64,000 nucleotides of DNA. Source: Impatiens glandulifera. Its lineage: Eukaryota > Streptophyta > Magnoliopsida > Ericales > Balsaminaceae. The stretch spans positions 35,747,382 to 35,811,381 of the forward strand of contig NC_061863.1 of NCBI RefSeq assembly GCF_907164915.1. Direction: 5' to 3'. The translations under genes and the position numbers were made by a program. Below are positions 1 to 11,102 of this stretch, piece after piece (position 1 is the first letter of the stretch; every line of letters begins with the position of its first letter). Under the pieces are notes generated by a model, which was not told the origin of the DNA, did not search any database, and saw only the letters and a list, made by a program, of their open reading frames with translations.

Positions 1-749
1 TTGGGGTAATATTTGTAGTTTCTAAGGATTAAACTGCTGAGAATTTTATTAAGATTCTTAGAAGACTTCAAAATGAAAAATATTTGAGTATCATCAAGAT
101 TAGAAGTGACTGAGGAACTGAGTTCACCAACAGACGTTTGTCTTCTTTCCTTGAGGATTCTGGTATTTGACACGAGTTGTCTAGTGCTAGAACTCCATAG
201 AAAAATGGTGTTGCTGAAAGGAGAAATAGAGTATTGAAGGAAGCAGCGAGATCTATGATAGTTGACTCTAGTGTTTCTCAAAAACTATGGGCAGAGGCCA
301 TTAACACAACATGCTATACTAAACATAGATCAATTATTAATAAACGTTTTAATAAAACACCTTATGAAATCTATTATGGTAAAGCTCCTAAATTTTCATA
401 TTTTAGGATATTTGGAAGTAAGTATTTTATTCATAACAATGGTAAAAATCATTTGACTAATTTTGATGCTAAATCTGATGCTGGTATAATGTTAGGCTAT
501 TCTTCTATTAATAAAGTTTATAGAGTGTTTAATAAACAAACTCTGACTGTTGAAAAATCTACCCATATTGTCTTTGATGAATATGTTGAAAGCAATTCTA
601 ATGAAGTCATTGAAGTTGCTAACAGGTTGGAAGCTGGTACCCTTAAAGCTGATAGTGACGATGAAGCTCAAGTCATTAGAAGAACCACGTCTGATCAGCT
701 AGATGAATCGGTTATTACTCAACTAGACAGACCGACTATAAGTCAGTAG
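1..749 (+). pseudogene. Ty1/copia integrase fragment, decayed
   Basis: Frame 3 reads as the copia integrase core and the start of the linker to reverse transcriptase. Visible motifs are SDxGTEF (second catalytic Asp), [18 protein letters not shown] (catalytic Glu) and the later AKSDAGIMLGYS. The frame holds stops at 30, 111, 168 and 198, and an extra G near position 5 shifts the frame. Each stop sits where sister copies in this window encode Gln or Arg, so C-to-T change explains them. Only the part from 234 is open. The fragment is cut by the window edge on the left and ends at a stop at 747. No LTR is attached. It is a dead relic of the same copia lineage as the elements further right. Confidence 0.9.
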
Positions 750-764
750 GCTGTTGACAGTCCG

Positions 765-1076
765 AATAGGGTTTATATACCTAATTACAACTAATGTTTA
801 AACGGGATTGTGTACAAAGAATATCACGTATCTATCAACAGATAGGGTTTAAATACCTAATTACAACTAGAGTTTAAACAGGATTGTGTACTTACAATCT
901 CACGTACCTATCAACAAATAGGTGTTTAGATACCTAATTACAACTAGGGTTTAAACAAGATTGTGTACGAACAATCTCATGTGCCCATTAATAGATAGGG
1001 CTTAAATACCTAACTACAACTAGGGTTTAAACATGATTTCGTACAAACAATCACACGTAACTATCAACAGATAGAG
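765..1076. repeat. 76-bp tandem repeat, about four copies
   Basis: The phrase ATAGGGTTT recurs at 766, 842, 918 (ATAGGTGTTT) and 995, with a partial fifth start at 1071. The spacing is 76, 76, 77 and 76 bp. Each unit also holds TACCTAATTACAACTA, GTTTAAAC, GATTGTGTAC and CACGTA. It starts directly after the copia fragment. I see no coding potential. Confidence 0.85.
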
Positions 1077-2279
1077 TCTGGAGACATGATTTTGCTTATT
1101 TTGTTTCTGCAGTATCGGTCGCGGCTCGATGCCTTGTAAGGGAATATTTCAACAGAATCCTTATTTCCCTTTTTCATTTGAAGTGTCCTTAACAGTTAGT
1201 TGAAATTCGTTAATCGATGGTTTCTAACTTTATTTATGGACAAATGACTCATGTTTTTGGATAAAGAAACATTTTTTGTTTCCATAATTCCTATTATTGT
1301 TTATCTCTTTTGTTTTGAGATTGGAATGAACCTCAATCTTTTGAAATGAATCATGACATTTTCGGATTTAAAACGTATTCAGAGCTAGGTTTTGAATATA
1401 TTTCCTTCCTTTGTGATGATTTTTCTTTCATCAAGGAATAAGATTTTTTTTAACCAATTTTTGAGATATTGACTATAAATTTGATCTCGTATACAAACGA
1501 TTATCCATGATCATAACCCTGAGGAAGGCATTCAACATTTTGATCTTTAGATAAAAGAGTAACTTATTTTTAGTTGCTCGGCCCTAAATCACATTTCCTG
1601 AATGTTTGGCTTATCGCCAAAATATTTGGGAGAGACTTTTGACTTTCTCCTTTGGGTTTTCATATGCCATTTTTCTATCTCTTTTTTGTTGGCCCGCGGG
1701 TGTATCTGGAAGAATTGGTACATCGACACCTTTCCATATGTCATCAAGATTCGGAACTTGAGTAAGTCACACCTGGTGATTTAAATACCTCAACCAGTTG
1801 AGCCTTTTTTTCGTTCCTGGGTATATCTGGTAGAATTGGTACATCCTTCTCTTGCCATAGCAATCAAGACTAGAGTCTAAGTGAGTACGAATGGTGATTT
1901 CAATACCTTAATGAACACATGAACATTTTACAATGTTTGTAGATATTTTTGGAGTTTATTCCAGTTCTCTTTTTGGTATTTTTATTTTTTTGATTTTTTC
2001 CCCAAAGCATGAGTTTCAAACCTCTTATTCTTTAATAAAAGTAGCGATGAGATGTCCTTTCACAATTTGGGGATTTGGGCCTCTCTTTTATGGGGTTTAT
2101 TCAGGTTCTTTTTCTTAAAAAACCTTTGATGGGGGGTTGCTCTCAGGATAATTGTCACAAACGAAAAACAGCTTTTGACCGATATCTTTTGAATCGGGTT
2201 TATTGTGAAATCCTCTGTTTTATTACTAAGGATATCACTCGAAAGGAAGCAACGCTCTTGGCTTTTTCCCTACTTATTT
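1077..2279. other. AT-rich stretch without recognisable gene
   Basis: No supported coding region, LTR boundary or RNA gene is visible. The short ORFs at 1602-1784, 1933-2118 and 2075-2299 are phenylalanine-rich and match nothing I recognise. The stretch lies left of solo LTR S1 and may be the 3' untranslated end of the gypsy element whose integrase resumes at 6391. That is inference only. Confidence 0.5.
1698..1915. repeat. Degenerate duplication with 121-bp period
   Basis: GGGTGTATCTGG (1698) recurs as GGGTATATCTGG (1819). AGAATTGGTACATC, ATCAAGA and GGTGATTT-AATACCT follow in the same order in both copies. Two diverged copies are visible. Confidence 0.7.
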
Positions 2280-2455
2280 TTTTGGGTCAAATTATTTAGA
2301 CTAACGGTATTTTGATAATGAACTTGTGAAAAACTTAAATAAGAAAGAAACTAAGCCGTCTAAATTGTTTTTGTGCAAGTGCATCAAAACAGGCTAAGTT
2401 AGACTTAGCTTGAATTAGATTCATTAGACATGTTAGTTGTTAGATGTACGTTTAG

Positions 2456-3105
2456 TTAGACGTGAAGTCTAACTTATACGTAGTTAGACGTGCAATTTAA
2501 CTTATACGTAGTTAGACGTGCAGTCTAACTTATACGTAGTTAGACGTATAGTCTAACAGATACGTACGTGGTTAGATGTGCAGTCTAATAGATACGTGAT
2601 TAGACATGCAGTCTAATAGACACGTAGTTAGACGTGTAGTCAAACAGATACGTGGTTAGACGTGTAGTCTAACAGACACGTAGTTAGACGTGCAATCTAA
2701 CAGATATGTGGTTAGACGTACAATCTAACAGACACAGAGTTAGACATGTAGTCTAACAGATACGTGATTAAACGTACAATTTAACAAATAGATAGTTAAA
2801 CGTGTAGTCTAATAGATACGTGGTTAGACGTGCAGTCTAACAGACACGTGGTTAGACGTGCAGTCTAACAGATACGTGGTTACACGTGCAGTCTAACAGA
2901 CACGTAGTTAGATGTGCAGTCTAACAAATACGTGGTTAGACGTGTAGTCTAATAGACACGTAGTTAGACATGCAGTCTAACAGATACGTGGTTAGACGTG
3001 TAGTCTAACAAACACGTGGTTAGACCTGCTGTCTAACAGATGAAAGTTAGACGTAGGGAGTCTAACTCCTTCAGACTAGTCTGAAGGGAAACGTAGTTAG
3101 ACGTG
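2456..3105 (+). repeat. 28-bp palindromic minisatellite array in S1
   Basis: The unit is GTTAGACGTGCAGTCTAACA plus GATACGTG. Its core is the inverted repeat TTAGAC/GTCTAA around a 5-nt spacer (GTGCA, GTGTA or GTACA). Start points at 2655 and 2683 fix the 28-bp period. The link between palindromes alternates between GATACGTGG and GACACGTAG over much of the array, which suggests a 56-bp dimer as higher-order unit. The array lies in the 5' (U3) part of the LTR. Confidence 0.9.
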
Positions 3106-3268
3106 TGTTGGGTCATATTATTTTGATAAGTGTTGAAATAATTTACCTACTGATATTTTGATGATGAAATAATTTATGAGTTTTGATACAGGTGTATTAA
3201 GACTACATGTCATTAGACTTGGATCAAATGAGGGTCATTATACTGATTTTGATCTCCATTCGCATAAA

Positions 3269-4212
3269 ATTAGACGCAAGTCTAATAGAATTAGACGTAC
3301 AGTCTAACTCATCGTAGTTAGACGTGTAAGTCTAATAGACGTAAAGAATTAGACGTACAGTCTAACTCATCGGAGTTAGACGTGTAAGTCTAATAGATGT
3401 GTAAAGAATTAGACGGATAGTCTAATGAATACGCGGAATTAGACGTGAGTCTAATGGAATTAGACGTGAGTCTAATAGAATTAGACGTACAGTCTAACTC
3501 ATCAGAGTTAGACGTGTAAGTCTAATAGACGTAAAAAATTAGACGGATAGTCTAATGAATACGCGGAATTAGACGTGCCAGTCTAACACATTGGACTTAG
3601 ACATGGCAGTCTAATGGTTATTAAATAATTAGACGGGTAGTCTAATTAGTGAAAGTTAGACGTGAGTCTAACTCCTTCAGATTAGTGTGAGGTAGAACCG
3701 GAATTAGACGCGTCAGTCTAACTCAGTGGAGTTAAACGTGTCGGTCTAATGGTTATTTAATAATTAGACGGGTAGTCTAATTAGTGAAAGTTAGACGTGA
3801 GTCTAACTCCTTCAGATTAGTCTGAGGTAGAACCGGAATTAGACGCGTTAGTCTAACTCAGTGGAGTTAGACGTGTCGGTCTAATGGTTATTTAATAATT
3901 AGACGGGTAGTCTAATTAGTGAAAGTTAGACGTGAGTCTAACTCCTTCAGATTAGTCTAAGGTAGAACCGGAATTAGACGCGTCAGTCTAACTCAGTGGA
4001 GTTAGACGTGTGGGTCTAATGGTTATTTAATAATTAGACGGGTAGTCTAATTAGTGAAAGTTAGACATGAGTCTAACTCCTTCAGATTAGTCTGAGGTAG
4101 AACCGGAATTAGACGTGTAGTCTAACTCAATGGAGTTAAACGTACCCCTCTAATGGTTATTGTAATTAGACGCGAGTCTAATTCTATTAGACCAGACGGT
4201 CTAATAGACGTC
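3269..4212 (+). repeat. TTAGAC palindrome array with 135-bp higher-order unit
   Basis: It begins with units of the form ATTAGACGTACAGTCTAACTC. From about 3645 the array is organised in 135-bp blocks: AACCGGAATTAGACGCG recurs with its CCG at 3698, 3833, 3968 and 4103. Each block holds several TTAGAC/GTCTAA palindromes plus a CCTTCAGATTAGTCTGAGG segment. The array is unlike the 28-bp array of the host LTR S1. Confidence 0.9.
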
Positions 4213-4895
4213 TTTCATTAAGAAGGAGTTGATTTATTTCATTAGACTGATTTTCACAAATCCGTCTAACTGAAATACGTCTAATGCTCTATTTAAGCAG
4301 TACGCTTGAATCTAGCATTTCTCCTACCCACGTGCTATAGCGTACCTTACTCCTGCTCCACTTTCCAGTGAGGATTAGTACAACAACTATATTCATCCAA
4401 TCAAGGAATGCCACGTAAGAGAATTTTCCTCACATTACCCGTTTTGCAGGTACATCCCTGATGGAATATTCGGCGCACTTACCAGTTCGGTACGGCCACG
4501 ATCCTTGTGCTCAGAACCTGCTGTGTATAATGGAGGCTTTCCAATGGAAGAGTGCCACGTATCTTTCTTGAAGATTCGACCGTTAGCTCTTGCTCAGTAT
4601 TTAATCAATCCTAAGGACAACAGACGAACAAGTGACTTTTGCCTTAAGAATTTTACCAAACGAACAAGCAATATGATTTTGCAGAAAGAGAGACTACTCA
4701 ATCATCTTGCTTACTGAAATTATTCTTTGAAGCTTCTTTCTGATTGTACTGTGTGTGAATCGAGAGAGAAAGCTATAATCAAAGCACTTTAGCTGAGTGA
4801 TATTCTTCATCTTGTAAATTGAACAAAAGTGTTCTGTTCAATAGTGAGCTAAGTTTGTGTAAACTGTATTTGATTCTTATCATTCTATAGTGAAT

Positions 4896-4960
4896 CCTTC
4901 TGGTGGTTGGAAGAAGGGGTGACGTAGGAGAGTTTCTCCGAATATCCATAAACAAACTGT
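4896..4960 (+). promoter_or_regulatory. Conserved LTR hairpin plus GGGTGACGTAGGAG (S2)
   Basis: CCTTCT and AGAAGG form a stem around GGTGGTTGGA. They are followed by GGGTGACGTAGGAG, then TCTCCGAATATCCATAAACAA. The block lies about 300 nt downstream of the TATTTAAT box, so it is in the transcribed part of the LTR. It recurs in every LTR in the window except those of M2 and the gypsy element. Confidence 0.8.
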
Positions 4961-5800
4961 TGTGTTCTTCATCTTTTCATATTTCATCTTGTGCTTCAAA
5001 CCCATGTAAACAATTCCGTCTTGAATCTGTTTCAAGTGTTTACACAAGTTTGCGTAGAATAGAAAGAGATATTAATCCCTAACAGGATTTCTATCAAACC
5101 GTTTTTCATAAGCCTTCATCCTTAGCCAGACCCCCGTCTTTAACGATAAAGCCGATCCTATCAACGTGTCGTCTAACTCCATTAGACTTGGTGGTCTAAT
5201 GGATCTTGCTATTAGACGGGGGTGTCTAACTTCATTAGACTTGGCAGTCTAATGGAGCACGTCTAATTCCTCGCTTCAGTAGTTGCTTGAAGTTAGCATC
5301 CGTCTACCAATGATCAACTAGCTGTACGCTATTCTTGCTCCACTAATCTGTGCATATCAGTACGACAGCCAGTTGCCTCCAATGAATGAATGCCACGTAA
5401 GTAAATACTCTTCCTTGCAGGACAATCCTAGAAGAATATTCAGCGCACTACCACATTGGTACGACCACGATCTTTGTGCACAGAGTCTGCTGTACCTGTG
5501 TACTATGGAGACATTCCAATGGGTGCTTTCCACGTTTCAAAGCAGAATATTCGACCATTGGTACCTATTCTCTATTTAAAGATCTTCAAGGACAACGGAC
5601 GAGCTACCGGACTTACAATCGATCTTACGAATTGCTCACTTGTTTACTTACTGTGTTTGTACATCAAGAGAGAGATAGAATCAAAGTATTGTCTAGTTGA
5701 ATGATATTATTAAACCTTCTGTAAGTTGAACAGAGTCTATTCTATTCAACAGTTAGCTAGCACTGAAACTGTATTTGATTCAAAGAAAAGTATAGTGAAT

Positions 5801-5867
5801 CCTTCTGGTGGTTGGAAGAAGGGGTCACGTAGGAGAGTTTGCTCTGAACATCCATAAACAAATCTCT
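5801..5867 (+). promoter_or_regulatory. Conserved LTR hairpin block (S1)
   Basis: Same stem CCTTCT/AGAAGG as in S2, followed by GGGTCACGTAGGAG and GCTCTGAACATCCATAAACAA. There is a single change in the TGACGT core (TCACGT). Confidence 0.8.
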
Positions 5868-6390
5868 ATGTCTTTCTCATTCTGTCCTTCATTCTTTCAT
5901 TCGTTCTTTGCTTCAAACCCAAGAAAACGTTTGCGCACTTGAATCGCTTCAAGAGTGTGCAAAGATTTGTGAAGAATAGAAAGCGATATAAATCCCTAAT
6001 ATAATTTCTATCAAACCGTTTTCCATAAGTTGTCATAAATAGTTAGACTCCTGTCTCTATTTGTGCCACCAATCCTTTCATATTTCTTAAAATCTGAAAC
6101 ATCGGCCCTAGGATGAGGAATGGACTAGATGTTTTATTTATATATTTGATACCGGGCTCATAGACATGCGGGTTGCCTACGTATCTTCTTGGTTTAATTT
6201 CTGCAAGAGAAGAATCAGATCTCCATAGTTCGGACATAAGTCCTTTGTCCATGTTGAAAGTTATACAAAATTTGGGATTTGATTTTGTTTAAGATAAGCT
6301 TCCTTTAAGGCCGAGCTTTAAACCATTATGAGATGCTTGATATTATACAAAATATATTTTAGGCGCATCGAGATTGCTTTGTGCAACGAA

Positions 6391-7080
6391 CTATTCGCCT
6401 TCTACGTTAAATAGACAGACATCTCCTCTAGAAATGATTTTCTTAAGTAGGAAGGGTCCTTCCCATTGGGGTCGAAACTTGCCCCTAGGGTCTAGGAGTT
6501 CCCCTGTTCGTTTAAGAACTAGATCTCCTAATATAAGATTTTTAGGTTTAACCTTTCTATTGAAGGTGTCTGACATATGTTTTAGGTAGGCTTAGATTTT
6601 GCACAAAGCATTTAACCTCTTGTCCTCCATTAAGTTAATTGGTCATATCAAGATTTGAGATAATCTTAATCTATGACGTAGCTCTCTAAGAGTATTCTTA
6701 GAGTTGGAATCTCAATTTCGATGGGTTGTACGACATCCATGCCGTAAACCAAAGAGTAAGGAGTTTCATCTGTCGACGTTCGAGTGGTTGTACAATATTC
6801 CTATAAAGGGAATGATAGTTTCTCGGTCTAATCCATATGTGTTATGGTTATCCTCTTGATGATCCTAATCACATTTTTATTTGCCTCTTCAATGATTAGT
6901 GATGATTAAAGAAATATGACGATGATTAGTGATGCTGAATTTTAACACGTCGAGAAATTGCAACACTTTTCCTTGGAAGTGTAGACCATTATCTAAAAAC
7001 AAGACATGAGGAACTCCATATCTAGCGATGATGCTAGTTCAAATTAACTTTGCCACTTCAAATAATTTCAAATGAACTCT
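6391..7080 (-). pseudogene. Gypsy integrase, core remnant and C-terminus
   Basis: At 6391-6576 the protein reads KVKPKNLILGDLVLKR, then DPRGKFRPQWEGPF, then KKIISRGDVCLF. This is the typical C-terminal module of Tat-type gypsy integrase. Upstream, at about 6930-7060, broken frames give IIARYGVPHVLFLDNGLHFQ (core domain, the DNG Asp) and GKVLQFLD. Several stops and frameshifts separate the blocks. It is non-functional. Confidence 0.8.
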
Positions 7081-7164
7081 GTCAAATATCAGACTGATGT
7101 TATACTCATAATTCCCTCATCGGGGAACATGAGTTTGTCTTCTAACTCAACAATGATGGGTTGG

Positions 7165-7560
7165 TCAGCAAGGAAGTCCACAACAACGCTTCTTTTTACA
7201 AACTTTTAGGGTATGTCGTATTCGAATAACATCATCATCCATTTGTCTAGCCTTGGTGACAAAATAGTTCATTGAAACAAGAAATGGATTGTGTTCAATC
7301 TTGATACTAACATTATAAGGTGAGATTGCATGTAATGTCTCAACATTTTTATGACGCATTCTAAGGCCCAACATATTTTTTCAGATAGAGTCTAATTAAG
7401 TTCACACCTAGTCATCCTTTTACTAATTAAGTACACAATGATTTCAAGTTTATCCTCAATTTCATGAGTCAATAGGCTTCCCATGGCTGTGTCTGTTACA
7501 GTAAGATAAACGATAAACGGAATGTCGGCTCTAGGAAACATGGGTATTGGAGGGGATTCT
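7165..7560 (-). pseudogene. Gypsy RNase H remnant
   Basis: The block from 7374 down reads MLGLRMRHKNVETLHAISPY and later KARQMDDDVIRI. Its position between the reverse transcriptase thumb and integrase, and its weak likeness to the (E)KACLALVFAxxxLRHY type of RNase H segment, support the call. Decay is heavy and no catalytic residue can be assigned safely. Confidence 0.5.
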
Positions 7561-7585
7561 ATGTAATACTTGATTTTTTTGAAGG

Positions 7586-8330
7586 CTAGTTGACTATATT
7601 CATCCCATATGATTTTTTTTCTTTCTTCATCAACTTAAACATTAGATTGCTTGTCATAGTAATCTTGCTAGTGAATCGGCTGATGTATTGGATTTTACCC
7701 AAAAATCCTAGACATCTCTTTCGTTTTGTGAACCAACATAGTCGTGATTGATTCAATCTTAGAGGGATCGACTTTGATGCCCCCTGTGTGATTAAGAAGC
7801 CTAACATTTTACCTATTGTCACTTTGAAGGTGCATTTCTTCGTGTTGAGTCGTAAATGATATTTCTTGATTTATTGTAGGAATTTTTTGAGGTTTAGGAC
7901 ATGTCTTTATCGATCCTTTGATTTGACAATAATTTTATCGACATAAACTTACACTTCCATATGGATCATATCATGAAGGATCATGGTGCCTACCCTTTGA
8001 TAGGTGGCTCCCAAATTCTTAAAACCGAAAGACATTACTCTATAACATATAGTTCCTACTTCTGTTATGAATGTGGTCTTTTATTTATCTTGTTTGGCAA
8101 TCAGGATTTGATTGCATCCTAAAAATCCGTCCATAAATGATAACAATTCATTACCGGCAGCATGATCGACCAATATGTCAATATGTCAATGTGTGGTAGT
8201 GGGAAGTGATCTTTAGGGTTGACTTTGTTCAGATCCTGATAATCTACAAACACGCGTAGTTTCCTGTCTTTCTTCAGGATGGGGATTATGTTGGTAATCT
8301 CAGTAGGATATTCCACTAACTCGAGAAATC
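7586..8330 (-). pseudogene. Gypsy reverse transcriptase, decayed
   Basis: Pieces in order are IIPILKKDRKLRVFVDYQDL, NKVNPKDHFPLPHIDIL, a SFMDGFLGCNQI segment in a shifted frame, VMSFGFKNLGATYQR, VYVDKIIVKSKD and GFLGKIQYISRF (thumb). The catalytic YVDD box appears as YVDK, so the second Asp is lost. There are also stops (for example just before the YVDK box) and frameshifts. It is a clear gypsy RT by the PKKD...VDYRDLN and GFLGxxxYISRF motifs. Confidence 0.85.
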
Positions 8331-9187
8331 CAACTTCGAGTTACTTTCAGACTTTTTCTCGGATTTTTTTTCGACTTTAACTTTCATCTGTCTGAGTTTT
8401 TTCTTTACTAGCTTAGCGTCAGAATATAGAGGAATATGATTATGTGTGATCTTTGGATCAATGCTTGTCATCTCCTTGTATGACTAGATGAAAACATGTT
8501 TGTTGTCTTTTAGTTGCTCAATAATTTCTATATGTTCTTGGGGGTTTAAACTATGGCCGATTAGTACCATCTAAGGATTATCAACTGTGTTTAAATTGAT
8601 TTTGATTGTCATTTCTGCGGAAGAAACAATCTCATCCTTAGTTTCTAAGAAGTATTGGGTTTCGAAATTTAAGTCAAAGTAAAAGGAAATATTATTTTTA
8701 CTCATATATTCGAAATCTACTTCTTGTGTTACATCGAGGGATTTATTACATGTAAGAGAAGATGATCTAAAAAGATCATTATTCTTAAGTTTCTTACAAT
8801 GTACAATATTTAATTTCTTTCAACACAAGAGGGGAGAAAGATTTATACTTTCATTGATCAAAATATCGATGGATGAAAGGGAGTGAGTTTCTTGAGAATC
8901 GAAAGAGCTAGATTCTTGAGCTGGAGTAGTTGTCTTAAGAATCCGAGCCATGTTTTGGAAGGCTTCGCACTAATAGTATGTTCTTTTCCTAATCACGCAA
9001 ATAGAAGCATTGGGATTATATGGACAATTTGAAAAGATTTCGAGACCTGGAAAATGTCTCTATAAATCTAGATTAGTAAAGGGTTTGGGAAATCAAATCA
9101 TAGGGTACTTTATCCCTCGCAGATAAACTGTCCATTCGAGGTTGGTGGCAAATTTATGTGTCGTTTGTATATCATTTTTGTGCGGAT
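8331..9187. other. Linker of the gypsy polyprotein, no clear domain
   Basis: This lies between the protease/G-patch part and the RT of the minus-strand gypsy element. No open frame longer than about 60 codons and no named motif was seen. It most likely encoded the protease-RT linker. Confidence 0.5.
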
Positions 9188-9786
9188 TTATTCGAATCCT
9201 TTAGGGACGTATCCTAGACCGTGTCGATCCATGTTATAACATGGTTGTGGGAATGAGGTTGTACCTTTGGCGTTTGAGCCTAAACCCATGCTAGGGAAAT
9301 ATCTCATATTGCACATCATTCTGATTGAGGAGAAGTTAAACGTACTAAAGTTGGGGTATTTGGATGAGTCTTTACTTTTCGAGAGGATTGGACATATCTC
9401 GAACCCGTTTAGTTCAACCTTAGGGGTGTCAATGTGCGTAGACCCTATGACTATTGTGGTGTGTATCGCGCCGCTAACTGTGATGACTTGGTCATTGACA
9501 ATGAACCTAAGCTTTTGGTGTAGAGTAGAGGCTAAAGCCTTGTCTAGATGAATCCATGGTCTTACTAAGATCAAGTTATAGGAAGGTTGCATGTTAACGA
9601 CACAAAAGTCAACTTGGATGGGGATGCCGACCACTCGGATGGTGCACTTGAAGCAACCCATTATCTCGCAGTGAGAGCTATCGAAACATTTGACTAATAA
9701 GTCGGATGGTATGATCTTGTCTCAGGATACACCCATCTTCTCATGAGTCCTCCAAAGACATATATTGAGAGCTAATCCATTGTATA
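9188..9786 (-). pseudogene. Gypsy protease C-terminal part plus G-patch-like motif
   Basis: A 157-codon frame (9661-9188) reads VVNMQPSYNLILVRPWIH, then ASTLHQKLRFIV. This is the segment after the catalytic Asp of Tat-type retropepsins, where LLGRPWIH is usual; Gly is Val here. Further on MGLGSN and GLGYVPKGFE form a G-patch-like stretch. Upstream to 9786 shifted frames give LALNI, likely the remains of the NGSALN active-site region, where E2 interrupts the gene. Confidence 0.75.
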
Positions 9787-11102
9787 TGTTAGGATCTAGG
9801 TCGCGGCTGGGGGATCGGGGTTGGGTCGGTTAGCGCGTCTCACTCAAAGGTGGTGATAAATCCAGTTAGAGATTAACACCGGGGTTTCAATACTACACAA
9901 ACTGTCACAAACCCTTGAACCAGGTTCAAGCGCGGAAGAAGTTTGTTTCAGTTTGAAGCAGCACACTCACAAGATAGGCAGAACCCGTTTTTAATAGGAC
10001 AGGTTTGGGGGTTGCTGGGTCGGATTTGGATCTTAGTGATTCGGTTTAAGTAATGTAGAGTCGGTCAAAGCGGTGTAAGTAGGTTAGTACAAATTGGTTA
10101 GAACGTAGAACCGGCAGAAAGTAAATAACAAGACAGGTTTTTTATGGATATTCGGAGATAAAACTCCTACGTCACCCCTTCCTCTCGAAACCGCGAGAAG
10201 GATATTCACTAAGGAATACAAATACAATCCGATCGAGACTTATTTCCTACTTGATAACACCCATACAATTTTAACCGAAATTGTAAATACACACTTCAAC
10301 TTAGCACTTAAGCTTTCTAGAGATAGAACACAATCTTATCACTTGTAAATTAATAGTCCACTGTGTCCCGCATTTACTCCTCTTGAGCTCCTCATTTTAT
10401 AGGTGAAATGTGCCAACGGTCACATTTCATTTCCTTGAATTTAATTGGTTGAGCAGAGGTTCAGTGATTCAGTCCTGGCGGTCAACTTTTCAGACCTGGC
10501 GGTCTGTTCTTCCAGTATGTAGGTCAAACCGGCTAGGTTTGTCTTTTACTCAATGAGATAACTGTCGGTTAGATAGTTGTTTGTACTTGGGAGATTGTCT
10601 TTCTGATTTATCTTGAAGTAGAAAGATCTTGTAGGACTGTCTTCTGTAGCCTGTAGACTGTCCTCAGACTTGTATGGATATGGCAATGTTCAGTCTGTTC
10701 TTTTGGTATCATTCTCAACAGATACCCGAAGTATCTTCTTATGCTGGTCGGTTATTTGTGTTAACCGGATGGCTTCCGGTTATTCCTTTGGCTTCTAAAT
10801 GACCGACTGTCTGGTGTTTTCGGCCTTCAGTTTTGACCGATCTTGCCTTCTTTGTGCGGTCATGTTTCTCGTCAGTTTAGGTGTTTGACCGGTTGAGTTT
10901 CTTAACCGGTTCAGTGATTTGACCGGTCCGGTTCTTTGTCTGTTCCTGCATAGAGGATTTGTTTGTGTTAAGTTCTATTAACCGGTCTAATTTTATCTAA
11001 CAGTCTATTAATACCATCAAATTAGTTTTTCCCTCCATTTGCACATAAATGTGGAGGGCTTTGTCATGTTTTATTTTGGCTGATAGAATATCCTTGACAT
11101 CA
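9787..11102 (-). repeat. E2 3' LTR
   Basis: On the minus strand it starts TGATGTCAAGG and ends GATCCTAACA. It is near-identical to the second copy at 15131. The minus-strand TATA box CTATAAAA is at 10395-10402. The right edge is set by where similarity with the other LTR stops. Confidence 0.9.
10141..10202 (-). promoter_or_regulatory. Conserved LTR hairpin block (E2 3' LTR)
   Basis: On the minus strand TCTCG and CGAGA form a stem around CGGTTT. They are followed by GGAAGGGGTGACGTAGGAG and then TATCTCCGAATATCCATAAA. The stem sequence differs from S2 and E1 but pairing is kept. Confidence 0.75.

Larger units (their letters stand above)
3106..5163 (+). mobile_element. Solo LTR S2, TTAGAC family, nested in S1
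   Basis: It starts TGTTGGGTCA and ends GATCCTATCA, so it has TG/CA termini. It is flanked by a perfect 5-bp duplication ACGTG (3101-3105 and 5164-5168). Length is 2058 bp. The insertion point lies inside the palindromic array of S1. Features in order are a conserved start region (3106-3268), a palindrome array (3269-4212), a TATTTAAT box at 4598-4605, and a hairpin with GGGTGACGTAGGAG from 4896. It closely resembles the C4 LTR at 44409-46647. Confidence 0.95.
2280..6080 (+). mobile_element. Solo LTR S1, TTAGAC family, interrupted by S2
   Basis: The left end reads TTTTGGGTCAAATTATTT, aligned to TGTTGGGTCAAATTATTT of the LTR at 44409 with one change in the terminal TG. The right end reads AATCCTTTCA, matching GATCCTATCA of sister LTRs. 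The 5 bp before (2275-2279) and after (6081-6085) are both TATTT, a perfect target-site duplication. No internal retroelement sequence is attached, so this is a solo LTR left by LTR-LTR recombination. Without S2 and one copy of its duplication it is about 1.74 kb. It contains a TATTTAAA box at 5573-5580. It appears to sit inside the old gypsy element. Confidence 0.85.

Noticed and set aside
1077..2279. Host gene exons in the AT-rich left region
   Set aside because: Only short Phe-rich ORFs without splice pattern, motif or codon bias that I could see.
2456..3105. CRISPR-like array (short palindromic repeats at regular spacing)
   Set aside because: The links are themselves repetitive, there are no unique spacers and no cas genes, and the array lies inside a plant LTR. 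It is a minisatellite.
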